Shown here one piece after another: positions 34,544-46,900 of a stretch of 64,000 nucleotides of DNA. Every line of letters starts with the position of its first letter. Position 1 is the first letter of the stretch. The position numbers and the translations under genes were made by a program. Source of the stretch: Dendrolimus kikuchii (taxonomy: Eukaryota; Arthropoda; Insecta; Lepidoptera; Lasiocampidae). The notes under the pieces are model-generated. The model worked only from the letters and a program-made list of their open reading frames with translations. It ran no database searches and was not told where the DNA came from. The stretch lies in NCBI GenBank assembly GCA_019925095.2, contig CM034401.1, positions 13,676,338 through 13,740,337 on the forward strand, read 5' to 3'.

Positions 34544-37030
34544 AAAATGCAATCAATCCAAAATCACAATCGAGTCATTGATCGTTCACTCCGCGACTAA
34601 ACAATCAAGATGTTATCTCACAACTTTTGACGCTTTTTACAAGATAAGTCTGCAAGCGACTGGTAGCGTTTGTAACGTAGGAAGCCTCCTCCATCGTTTG
34701 ATTAAAATAATTTTATCATTTTACAAACTAAAAGTAATTAAATATTTGTTAGCTAGTTGTAATTAATGCACTAGATTATTTGTATTAGCTTATAACGGAA
34801 TACAGCGGCGTGCCGACTTAATATGCGTGCACGCTACACTCGATAGTCTGTTGGCGATCATACCCATTAAGGCGCATATTATAAGTCGAATCGATTCTTC
34901 GGCGCGTTCGTTGATGATGATTTCCGAGACAGATTTGGAACCATCAATTGCAAGTGGAAATAGTCGAGAGACATCAATTTCAATAATCACTTGAATATCT
35001 CGTAATAGTGCATCGCTAAGATCAGACGTAAAAGCTTTTTTGACAATTACCACGTTTTGCAGTTATTATTCACAAAATATTGTTTTACAAATATGTTGTG
35101 TTGAGAGGTAGGTAATATTTCTTACACATATATACAAAATACATGTTAGATAATAATTAAATCACTGCCGCATCTAATATGCTGAGAATATTATTAATTG
35201 CTTTTGTACATATGAAATCTAATTCCGAAATATTAAAAGTGCTCCTGCTATATTGGCGTCATTATTCTACGTTCACTCGCAACTGTAGCTTATTATGAAT
35301 ATATATAATATGTTCAGAAATAACACAGTCGTATAAATTGAACTCCTCAATATATTTTAATAGTTGTAAGTCTTTGAGGTTTATGTTTACTTGTATCGGT
35401 GTGGTTTCCACGTTGCGCTATTCGTCAATAGATAATAGATGGCGTTACTGGTATGATAAATAAATAATTGAAAAGTAATATAGATTAATGTTTAGCCAAA
35501 CAGGTTTTTATAAAAAAATAATTCATGTGCAAAGTAATAGAATATCTTATGGCACGAAGCAATCCTTGTTATTTCAACACAATGTGAACTATGTTTGGAT
35601 GTGTATAATATTTTCATTAAACTATTTATTTACACAAATAATTATGTATACACGTGAAATTTTCATAATAAATATATTATTTTATTATCTAGAATTTGTT
35701 ATAATATTGTTAAATTTCAAATGTCCTAACATTCCATTACGTGTTTGAAAGCGTGTATGAATTGGTCAGTGATTTGCAAGCGTCATTGCTATTTTATGTC
35801 ATTTGTGCGAATTTATTGTTGAATTATAGCCAAAAAAGCGTGTTCATTCATTTAAAAAACATTGTAATATTCAATTATAATTATGTTACCAAAATACGTA
35901 AGCGGCCAGCAAAAAATGCTTATCAATATTGGATTACTCTATTAGTGCATTAAAATGAAAAAACAGAAATATTTTAATATTTCTTCTTATTTTCAAATTG
36001 TATAATAAATAGCACAAGCCCTTATTTAAGTAATAAAAATCAAGAAAATGATTTAAAAATTAAGATTTAGTATTAGTTATTATTTTCCCTGCATTTTCTA
36101 CTTTATTTTTTATTTCCATTTAAAAAATAGTTATTCTGGCCAAGAAACAATTATTAAATTACAGAATATCCTTCTTTGATGGCTGCTTTCCCTATTTATA
36201 TATTTATAGATAGTGATAGTATATTTACAATTGATATAATGGAAAAAGTGTTTTTCGGTTTGTAAATATACAAAATGTGTTGTTAATTCTGATATTAAGA
36301 AATTATCTAGATGTTAAGATACTCGTATGTTGATAACGTTAACATAAAGTACATTTCGTAATAGTTTATGATAGACAAGGTCATTTTCAATTTTGCTTTT
36401 TGCATTTATAGTAAATTGGTTCATCTGAATCGTTTATCTAGAACACGTATATCCAAAGAAGACACTGTGTAAGAATGTATATTTTTGGTTTTTTGTATTG
36501 TTGTTTTTTAGGCTAAGTAATTATGTTAAATGTTAAAAAATAAAACCTCTATTAGTTATGTGAATTTATGACAATATGTGTCCATGTACAATTGTAATTC
36601 CAAAGATGTTTACATTATACCATTGTAGATTTTAAACTATAATTTGTATATCATTTCCGTATTTTTTAAGTTACATTCTTACAATCTTATTCACAATGAG
36701 TTAGAGCTTGTAGGTTATATAAGAACCTTAAAGAAGCCTTCAAACTTACTCTAACGTAATATGAATAAGACCGTTACATATTAACAAATCTTATAACGCC
36801 TTGCGATAATTATTAGCAATTGTTTTATCTGTATAATAATAATCAAGCACTTCAGGGTCCCATGTTTGCTCTTGCAATAATATTGGAATGGTCGCCTACT
36901 ATACTATACACCTACTACTACATAATGGCATCATAATGGTAACTTTTGTATGTTTTTATATACAAAAGTCCAAGTATAAGTTCACATAATATAGTCTCTG
37001 TAACATAATATTTACTAATATTTATATTTA
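34544..37030. other. Intergenic AT-rich DNA downstream of gene 1
   Basis: No exon, RNA gene or clear repeat was recognised. Frames at 34790-35053 (-), 35488-35748 (+) and 35741-35953 (+) have no domain and follow base composition. Confidence 0.45.
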
Positions 37031-37165
37031 ATGTCTGGACTAAGGTCCATTCTCGGGATAAAAAGTAGCAGAGATTTTAAGTCTAAGAATTTGATGTCGA
37101 TCAGCAAAACCGCATCGAAATCGGCCGAGTAGTTTTTACGTGGATCCCGAACAAACAGACAAGAA
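37030..37165 (+). repeat. Fragment of the GCCCGCGACTTCG repeat family
   Basis: It contains ATTTTAAGTCTAAGAATTTG, ATCGATC-like and CGCATCGAAATCGGCC followed by AACAGACAAGAAATCTA, the distal half of the repeat seen at 2292-2745. Confidence 0.65.
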
Positions 37166-37658
37166 ATCTAAATATAATATAATAAATAATCTTAAATTTG
37201 TATTCAAATTATTATTTTCCATTATATTTACGTATATGTATTAGTATATTATGTGTATTGCATACTTAACAGACCCCCTCCATATAGAGTTTCTGTCCAT
37301 CCAAAGGTTTTGTGGAAGAAATCGCTCTCAGCGACAAGACCGCCCATTGCATTTAGCCTTACTAATGTATGTATAATTTATTTTATAACATTGTGTGTAA
37401 TAAGGCATATTCTATTCGATAGAAGCAACCGTTTTGGTGTCATTGCGACGCCAGTGATCAACCATTCCGACACAATATAGAAGCGAACACATGTTATAAT
37501 AAATTCAAATTTTTTTTACATAAAAGTACAGGCATTAAATTGACATGTTATCATCTAACTTTGAAAATATCATGACAGAAATTATTTTAAATGCTTTGAA
37601 AACAATAATTAATGCGCTATTTGAATCCTTTCTTTTGTACCTACTTATGACGTTATAA

Positions 37659-37941
37659 GAGGCCATTCATTAATTACGTACGGATCCCGAGGAGGAATCT
37701 ATATATGCCCTTAACTTTTAAACCCATTCTTACGTAATATTTTATAAGTCGAAATTTAATATTAGAAATCTAGTTCTCTTCCGAATGCCGAATGATTTTC
37801 TTCGTTATATAATATGCATTTCAATGTACATTTTATTTTACAAATTTTAGTTTTATTATTCGGAGAAACGAGATTGAATGTTACGTAAGAAGAGGGGGGG
37901 GGGGGGTAAGCTAATGCTTACGTAGCTAATGAATGGCCCCT
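37659..37941. mobile_element. MITE with GGCCATTCATTA ends and internal G run
   Basis: The left end AGAGGCCATTCATTAATTAC and the right end GTAGCTAATGAATGGCCCCT are inverted partners, both followed inward by TACGTA-like sequence. A G run at about 37894-37907 precedes the right end. Elements with this plan (terminal GGCC-CATTCAT, G run near one end) recur in many animals. I could not assign a superfamily. Confidence 0.65.
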
Positions 37942-38454
37942 AAGTAGGTACGTTCGTACGAAACCTGCTGCTGCGTCTGCAACAATTAGTAATTTTATTA
38001 AAAAAAATGTCAGTTGATTTGACAGTCCACTCCCCTATTGTAGTAACAGACTTGGGGCCCTGGAGGTAGCGTTGAATTGAGCGTGGACTAAGCGTTTTCT
38101 TTTTGCATGATAGTAACGAATTTGTTTACATATCTTACTATATATTCCCTTGCCTTACCATATGTTGAAGTTTACCATTATTTGTATAGATATCACTTAT
38201 GTCAAATTTTAACCTATAGTCAGGCAAATGAATACTCGATAAGATATAAGGAGCGACTATTAGTCTCACGTGTCTTTAGTGACAATGCGCGACATTTAAT
38301 CTGAATGTATTAATTATACCGCAACAAAGTTGAATAAAAATAATGATTATTATTAAATGATATTTCTGGTCTAAAAAACTTTTCAAAAATACTAGTTTTA
38401 GTTAATTGCGTATAAATTATTATTTATTTTCAACGTATTTCATTACAATATTAA

Positions 38455-38625
38455 TTTACCTATTTTTCTTTATTCTTTATTGTACACAAAAAGTTACATA
38501 CAAAATTATTGAATAGTGGTGATGTACAAAGGCGAGCTTAACCCTAAAAGACTTTTCTTCCAGCAAACCTATGAGTCTAGCGAGAAGGGACAAAAGGCAG
38601 GGTTGTGTACACTAAAGATATTTAT
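38455..38625 (-). mobile_element. 5'-truncated Jockey/CR1-type LINE 3' UTR
   Basis: TTATTCTTTATTGTACACAA, GTGATGTACAAAGGCGAGCT and GGCAGGGTTGTGTACA match the 3' end of the element at 62899-63440 on the same strand. Only the 3' UTR is present. Confidence 0.75.
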
Positions 38626-38714
38626 GTATTTTATTCAAAAAATTACATCAATATTACTCTGATTCCTGTCAATTTTTAGATCCTATGATTAGTGTTGTTG
38701 CAATTTATTCAATT

Positions 38715-38948
38715 CTACAGGAAGACTGATGTTTTGTATAATTTTATTGTTTTTGTCAGCTTGATACGTTGCCTTGTATATGTAAACTGAATATCTGAGA
38801 ATGATGGCTTATTAGGCTTTGTATCATTAAAGAGCTTTATACCATATTCTAAGGATGTTCTATGTGAATTCAAAAATGATATAAATTCGGTGGTGTGACT
38901 AGTTAACCCTAATATTTCATTTATAAGAGGTTTATTGCAGTTTAAAAA
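38715..38948 (-). other. Unrecognised 77-codon open frame
   Basis: Open between stops with no ATG at its start. It contains NEILGLTSHTTEFISFLNSH and KPSFSDIQFTYTRQRIKLTK. The residue mix looks protein-like and could be a fragment of an element gene or an old exon. No splice sites were found at its ends. Confidence 0.2.
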
Positions 38949-39225
38949 TTAACACAAAGTGTTTGCGATTTTCGAAATGTAAATAGGCATCTTGTCTAAA
39001 GGCCATTATACACTGATTGTTCTGTTACTGACACTGGTGTTTCTGCTCTAATAAAGAAAGATTCCTAAAATAGAGAGACTTTTATTTAAGTAAGGGCCTA
39101 TTTTTCAATAATCAAATAAAAGTTATCAGTCGAATAAGTTTAACTTACCAAATTCAAAAGTGAAACAGTTCACTGTCATTTTTAATATTCCCATGTTGTG
39201 TTTTATTCTACAGACTAACTATTAA

Positions 39226-39417
39226 TTGGTGATTAAAAAATCCGCCCTATATCATGAAGATTACACCGAGTACTTTGCTTCTGAACCCTGCAATATATTA
39301 AATTGGCAGATACACGAATATTTAGGTTACAAATTCGATACAAACAGACATTCAGACAAAAACTCTACAAATGATATTAATGTATATTTAGACACTATAA
39401 ATAGCGATTTTCACTGA
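39226..39417 (+). other. Unrecognised 63-codon open frame
   Basis: It reads ALYHEDYTEYFASEPCNILN and further Asn/Asp-rich sequence, and has only a GTG at its upstream end. A TTCTACAG lies just before it, but the next in-phase codons include a stop. The family is unknown and chance is possible. Confidence 0.2.
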
Positions 39418-39479
39418 AATGTTGGTTGTTAAGACATCACAGACATCATTTTTATTTAATTAATTAATAAAAAGAAACA

Positions 39480-40700
39480 ATGTTTATATCATGTTTATTC
39501 AAAAGAATTAAATAAGTTACTACTTATTGGGTCCAATTTTTCTAATGTCAAATTAAAGCTATTGTATAACTATAAAAGCGAAACAATTTTAAATTAGTTG
39601 TAACATGAATATCTTATCTCTGATAAATGAAAGACCATCCTATTTATATACAAATAGTTTTATAAGTGTTTTGGTATATGAATGACTTGTTCATGCGTTC
39701 AAGCAACCTCTTAAACTATGTTCAAGCTGCAACTACAATATAACTTAAAAATAGGCGAACTATTATATTTAGTATATAATACAAGTACAATAATATCTAC
39801 TAATCTAAACAATCTTAAAAATAAATAATACAATGAAATGATACTATAGATAAAAATTGATGCCAAATCACTGTCAGTCTTCGGGAACGTAGCCAAAAAG
39901 TTGATAGCGTTACCACGTTTGATGCTATGTGATTATTCTTCGACCAAATTTTTAATTCATTATAAAGAAAATTGTTCCACTCTTCGAAGATTTTTGTATT
40001 GTTAATACAGTGATAAAAGAGTCTAAGCGACATTTTGTGAGAATACATAAGTATATTGTTATTTATAATTATTCTGTATTTAACATACAAAAATATAATG
40101 TAGCTAGTTTCTAATATTTTTCTATTAACTATTCTACATTTTTCTAGTTCAAATATGTTACAAAGTTTCTTAATTATACTGGTTTTTTTGCAGTATTTTG
40201 AACCTTAAAACTCCTCTAGTGGCACGATTTGCCAATGTCGCTTATATCAAATAGCATTTCACTCCTCGATATGACATAGGCATAACATGATCGCAAAGTG
40301 AATTTTGGTGGTACTTATGTATGCGTATTAAATTGATAATATGGATTTTTATACAAAACAAACTAAATCAATTTAATTCAAATAGTAGACAAGTAACAAT
40401 AGAAGAATAATGTTTGGACTCCTTTTTAGGCGTATTGCATGTAATTTGGCAAAATTTAAGTTTATGTGGACATGGTGTGCAGGATTCTAAAATGTATATA
40501 TTATTATAATAGATGTATTGCATATACATTACACTAAATATAACATTCATAGTAATAAGTGTATTATAAGATAATGTCAAGGACAAATCTGTGGTGAATC
40601 CATCGCATAGATTAAAGATTATCGCCAAATAATTTAAAAAATTACCAAAATTTTGTCAACTTTGACAAACAGGTTACGTTCAAATTCAAAAATGCAATGA
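39480..40700. other. Intergenic DNA downstream of gene 2
   Basis: The minus-strand frame at 39815-40090 (NILMYSHKMSLRLFYHCINN and onward) is unrecognised. No clear AATAAA for gene 2 was found in the proper place, so its transcript end is unknown. Confidence 0.35.
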
Positions 40701-40715
40701 ATTACAGTGTCTGGC

Positions 40716-40818
40716 TCATATTTCGCACAAAAGTATTGCAATACAGCGTGGCAATGCAACCAGCCTTCTGGGCATGCTACGCGCTGGCAGTGATCTGCTA
40801 CATAATCTCAAGTTTTAA
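40716..40818 (+). mobile_element. Short truncated copy of the LINE tail seen at 19-321
   Basis: The nucleotide sequence around ATACAGCGTGGCAATGCA and CAGCCTTCTGGGCA matches the end of the frame at 19-321. In the LINE frame it reads SIAIQRGNATSLLG and stops at the TAA at 40816-40818. It sits between the 3' ends of the two adhesion genes, just downstream of gene 2. Confidence 0.7.
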
Positions 40819-40953
40819 CTATTTAGTTGTTTGTGAAGTAAATTATTATTACGGTCGAATTTCGAAAAGTAATCGACTATTAATACAAATTGACTTAAGA
40901 AAATAAAGTTACGTTAATGAAAATAAATTAAATCGTTTGTATTTTTCTTAAAA

Positions 40954-43900
40954 TCAGACTATTCTCATTGCAAACATACATACAGCAGCTACAACAAGTA
41001 TTCCACCTGCAAAAAATATTCCATAAAATGTGCCATCCGATATGTTTGCATCGTCTATGATTTCATTCTCTGCTTCGGGTTCACTTTGTTCTTCTTCTTC
41101 AGTTACTTCTTCAGATGTTTCTTCTATTTTTTCCTTTTTTTCTTCTTGCTTACTAATAGTTTCGACGGAGTATGGTCCAGACCAATATCCGTCACCGGCG
41201 TCGTTTCTAGCACGAATACGCATCCAATACCTGCTATTAGCCTCTAAACTTCTTACAGTGGTTAGCATACCTACAAAAATATTTAATTTTTAGTGTTTTG
41301 TATTGGCTAATCCTCCCGCAACTTATTCCAATGACGTGAGTTCAAATCCTAGTCACGAAGCATGAGTGTACTCTGCTGTTCAGAACATTTTTCTAGTCTA
41401 GCGTACATAATTATTATTACTGTTACCACTTGCTCACAATAAAGGAAAACATCGCGAGGAGGCCAGCTTACCGAGATTACTGTGGTGTCAACCCCGTTAA
41501 TTTATCCCCTAGAAATGAGAGGAATCGGGTCTAGCTATGGTACGTTTTTAAACTGATATTATATATATTATGTATATTAATAATATATTGCGCTTGCGGA
41601 CCGCGTTCGTAATACCGAAGTAAGAAAGAGAGTTGGTCTGAAAGAGAGTGTCGGGGTGAAGGTAAGGAAAGGAATGCTCCGGTGGTTCGGGCATGTGGAA
41701 AGAATGCATGATGAAAGAATGAATAAACAGATATACAATGCAAAAGTGGATGGATGCAGAAGTCGTGGAAGGCCACGACACACCTTCCATGATCAAATTG
41801 ATCGTGTACTAGCAGAAGGTGATGTCAGGAGCCTTAAGAACAGACGAGCGTGCATGACAAGAGTTATGAATGTCAAAGAAGCAAGTGAGGTATGTAAGAA
41901 TAAGCCTAAATGGCGCTCTGTTGTTCGTGCCTACCCCGCAAGGGAACTGGCGTGAAGTTATGTATGTATGTATGTATGTATTAATAATATCTTGGATATA
42001 TATTGGAGATATAAAATGATTACCTGTCCATTCTAAATCAACATCAAAATGGCCTTCTGGATTTGTTACCACGATATATGACTTCTTCCACCCGCTCTTA
42101 TTAGGGTCTCTGATTCCATCTGCTTTTAAAATTTGTACGTGAAAACCTATAAAAGTATAAAACACTTTTATTTTAATAATAAAACAGCAGACAAATATTG
42201 TATGTTCGCAATAAGTTGTATATTACAAGCTTTTATTTAACTTGCAATGGATGTACCTATGTATGTATGTATGTAAGTTCGGGTGGAATCTTGCAAGTTA
42301 AATTTGACCAACTCCCGGTTTCCGATTGAGATAAAATTTTGCACGCATATATATATCGCGTGACAATGCAACAATATGGTACCATGGAGTTGGAAGTTAG
42401 CCATAGGAACGCCTGTACTAAACAAGATAGACCCGTCGTGTTTGGGCTCGTTTTGGCTATCACTCTGCTCCTACATAATCTTCAAGATCACAAAAGCTTG
42501 TATTTAAAAACCTTTTTAAAAAAGCTTATTGCTAAACTAAGCAGATACGTTTTTGTTATAAGTGGTATACACTAAAATATATTATAATACAATGGACAAG
42601 TCTGGAGTCGATATTTCAATGGTGATAATTTATTTTAAAAGTAACATTTGTTAATTTAAACTTTCTGACACTTACTACTTGTACATACTACTACTACATT
42701 ATAGGACAAATGGGCATTGAACATGAACGAATGAAACTAAAAGGCACAGTTAGTTGTAGATCCATACACATATAAATATGAAATTTATATTTGTACTATC
42801 TAAATAACCTGTGCAATTTCATTTCCAAAAAAAATAATCATTGTGTGGTTTCAATGTTAGATATACTACGTACAAGTTTTTACTACTTAACAGATAGGCA
42901 AAAGAATCGTTGTTGTATCGGCCGTTAGTTAGTACCTAATCATCTAAAGATCAGACACTCCTTTACAAATAAGCCCCAAATAAATTACCGAATGCGACTG
43001 ACAGCCGCGACTTATAGTTACCTCGAAAATGTACGTGCACTGTACAAACTATCGGAAATTGGGAACTTAAACTTGAGCATTCGGACGTCTGATAAAAATT
43101 TGGCCGATTCAGTGTTGCCAACTCTCTTTGCACAAAACACGCTGTGTCAACTCCTAAAAAGCGCTAGATTGCGATGTATTAGGAAAAAAGTCCAAAACTT
43201 TAAAATACTTAGTTTTTGACGAGAACATTGCAATAGACGTTAATATTTCGGTGAAAAAGTGCATTTTCTCTAACGATAGTTAGCAATACTGCAGCCAGGT
43301 TCGAAACCATCGTACACAGTCATCAGCCGTGGCTGCGAGGCGCGACTTACGGACGCATACGACAAAATGTTTGGGGCTTAATTAATGGGGAAAATTAAAA
43401 ATAATATTATGTTTTTCGTATACTAACTTTCAATGGGGAAAAGTGCGCCACCGTTCCAGATAACATTTAATTTTATTTCATTATCAGTAGCTTCCTTGAC
43501 TTTAATCTGAAAAGAAAATAAATTTAACAAATTCTAACATGAAGAATATGTATGTGTATTTACACAATAAGTAGTAAGAGAAATAAATAAAGTTGGAAGT
43601 AAAATGTAGATCTCAAATTGCTGTCCGCTGGGAATGTTTTGAAAATGACCACAAATACTAATATAGACTATACTAGAGTTTACCCCGCGGCGCCGCCGCG
43701 CGTCAAACTCTGGTGCGTACCTCTTGTTTTAAGAGCAGGCGTTAATACAGGATATATTGTATTGTATTTTTATGTTGGTGCTATTTGCCCTCGGAAAATT
43801 TACTTCATTTTATATCGCGAACTATCCCATCTGCCGGGATGAATAGTATCAATTTCCATTTTCAGTATTCAGACAGACAGATCGAGTGAAAGTCGCATTT

Positions 43901-46900
43901 TTTAAAGATTATGAATTTTTATATCTATAAACTTGATAAATGATTGGTCCTCCATACAAACTTTAATACCCTATTTCAACCCGTTCTAGTTTTATTTATA
44001 TAACTAAATATTGTGTAAACTACACAAACTACCAAACGTACTAAAACTGCCGAAACTACCAAATCTACCAACCAAAACTACCAAATACACCAACCAAAAC
44101 TACCACAACTACCTAAACTACGCCAATTACCAAATCTACCAATCAAAACTACCAAACCCACCACAACTAACAAAACTACCACAACTACCAAAACTACCAC
44201 AACTACCAAAACTACCACAGCTACTAAAACTACCAAAAGTCCCACAACTATCAAAACTACCGCAACTACCAAAACAACCTAATATACCAAATGGACCAAC
44301 CAATACTACCACAACTACCAAAACAACCGAAACTACCAAAACTACCACAATTACCAAATCTACCAATCAAAACTACCAAAACCACCACAACTAACAAAAT
44401 TACCACAACTACCAAAACTACCACAACTACCACAACTACCAAAACAACCGAAACTACCAAAACTACCACAATTACCAAATCTACCAATCAAAACTACCAC
44501 AACTACCAAAACCACCACAACTAACAAAACTACCACAACTACCAAAACTACCACAACTACCAAAACTACCACAACTACCAAAACTACCACAACTACCAAA
44601 ATAACCGAATCTACCAAATCTACCAAAACTACAATCCAAAACTACCACAACTATCAATACTACCAAAACTACCACAACTGCCGAAACTACCAAATCTACA
44701 AAACAAAACTACCACAACTACCAAAACTACCACAACTACCAAAACTACCACAACTACCACAACTACCAAAGCAACCGAAACTACCAATCAAAACTACCAA
44801 AACCACCACAACTAACAAAACTATCACAACTACCAAAACTACCACAACTACCAAAACTACCACAACTACCGAAATAACCGAAACTACCAGCATAAACTAC
44901 CAAAAATAGCAAAACTACCTACCAAAACTACCACAACTACCAAAACTGCTAAACAAAACTACCAAAACTACCTAAACGACCAAATTGACCAAAATAAACA
45001 AAATGACGAAAATGGCAAACCACAAATAAAAAACCTATCCTAGTTTCCGGGATAAACTTTACATAAATCTATCCCAAAATCTATCCCAGTATCCGGGATG
45101 AAAAGTATCCCTTGACCACCCTCGGTATTCAAATTACATATGTACCGAGTATCAGCCAAATCGGTCCAGTAGTCTTTCCATAAAAGGATAGCAAACAGAG
45201 AGACAAATATACTTTTATCCCGGAAACTATGCCATTTTCCGGGATATAAAGTATCCTATGTTCATTCTCAGCATCGAAAATATATACATATACTGAGTTT
45301 CAGCCAAATCGGTCCAGTAGTTTTTATGTGAAAACGGAACAGACAGACAGACAGAGTTACTTTCGCATTTATAATATTAATAGGGATATATATCATCTTA
45401 CTATATCAGGACGTCTCGGTTTTTCAAGTTTGAGTATGTTAAAAACTTGTTCAGCTTGCCCATACGAGTTGGTCGCACGACATATAAACTTTTCGTCGAA
45501 GGTTGTTGAATCAGTTGTTATAGTCCACGTCGCTTGATTCTCTTCTTCTGAATATACTATCAACTTCTGGTCAATCTCCACCAAATTACCGTTGTCAATG
45601 AACCATCGGTATGTAGGCAATGGATAGCCGTTTGCTGAGCATGTTAAATTGATCCTGAAATTATTACTTTAGTTCATCGACTGGTAAATTCAATACAATA
45701 AGGTTTCGTCATTAAGCACTTAGGGATAGTCCTAGTCTCATCGATTAGATCGCAGTGTTAAACACAGAGCGTCCTACCAGTAATGACGTACGGTACTGAG
45801 ACTTGGACACTTGTGCAATGGTGGATTACGGGCCCCCAAAGCTGGTTGCTGGTTCGAGTATTTTTGTTTATTGTGGACTGTGAAATTATTTAGTGGATAT
45901 ATGGGAGTGAGAGGTATGCCAAATCCTGCACAAAAACCAATGAATAATTAACAGCACTAACCTCAAATCCACCTTCAATGAGAGCGCTAGAACAGCTTCT
46001 GAGAATGCATAGCACTAACCGTCCTTGGTATATGCACTTCAGGTCTTCGATTTACGGCAAAAACTCACACCAAAAGGAAAGCACGGCTTGTGTGTAAAGT
46101 TTAATGAGATATTGAATTATTATGTGAAACATTCACTCTGGTCTTTGCACGGAGCACGCGGAACGTCCGGAATGACTTCGCGTACGTTGGAGACCGCTTT
46201 CGTATGTCAGCGGTATACGCTTATAAAACTACCCACATCGGTATAAACTGTGGGGATTCAACAACACTAGTGGTGGAACTAATCCAAAAATTTAAAGTCG
46301 CTCAACGGCCTATGGAGAGAGCTATCTTGTGGAGAGCCTCTGAGAAATAAAATCATAAATGAAGGGACATTCGTAAAAGAAACAGAGTAACTGACATAGC
46401 TTATAAAATTAGCAAGCTGAAATGACAGTGGGCTGGCCACATCTGTCGCAGGACCGATGGGTAATGTTAAGGCGGTGGAGCAGGATAAGTGAAGCAAACT
46501 GGAAGAGTCCTTTATTCAGCGGAGGACGATGGCAGGCTAACGAGGAGGTTTTATAAAACATCTATGGATATACAATGTTTTATTATAGAAGAAACATACT
46601 AAAAAAACAATCGCTCAGTAAAAAAACATAACACTCTCTGCAATTACAGTTGTCGATAACTAATCCATTGTTCTTTGGGAAAAATTACCCAATTAAAACT
46701 TTTAATCATCAATTTATACATTAATTATTAAAAGTTTTAATTGGGTTATTTATTTAAAACATTTTTTCAAACTCCTAATTAGATTTTTTTCAATTTTATG
46801 AAATTTAAAACAAAGGAATTAAGCTAATTGTTTATAATCAAATCGCAGATGTACTTTAAAAATGTGCTTTGAGAAAAAGTTACCTTGAAGAAATTGCTAT

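Noticed and set aside
44011..44893. Many long Thr/Lys/Pro-rich and Val-rich frames on both strands
   Set aside because: They are direct translations of the 9-bp minisatellite and change frame with it.
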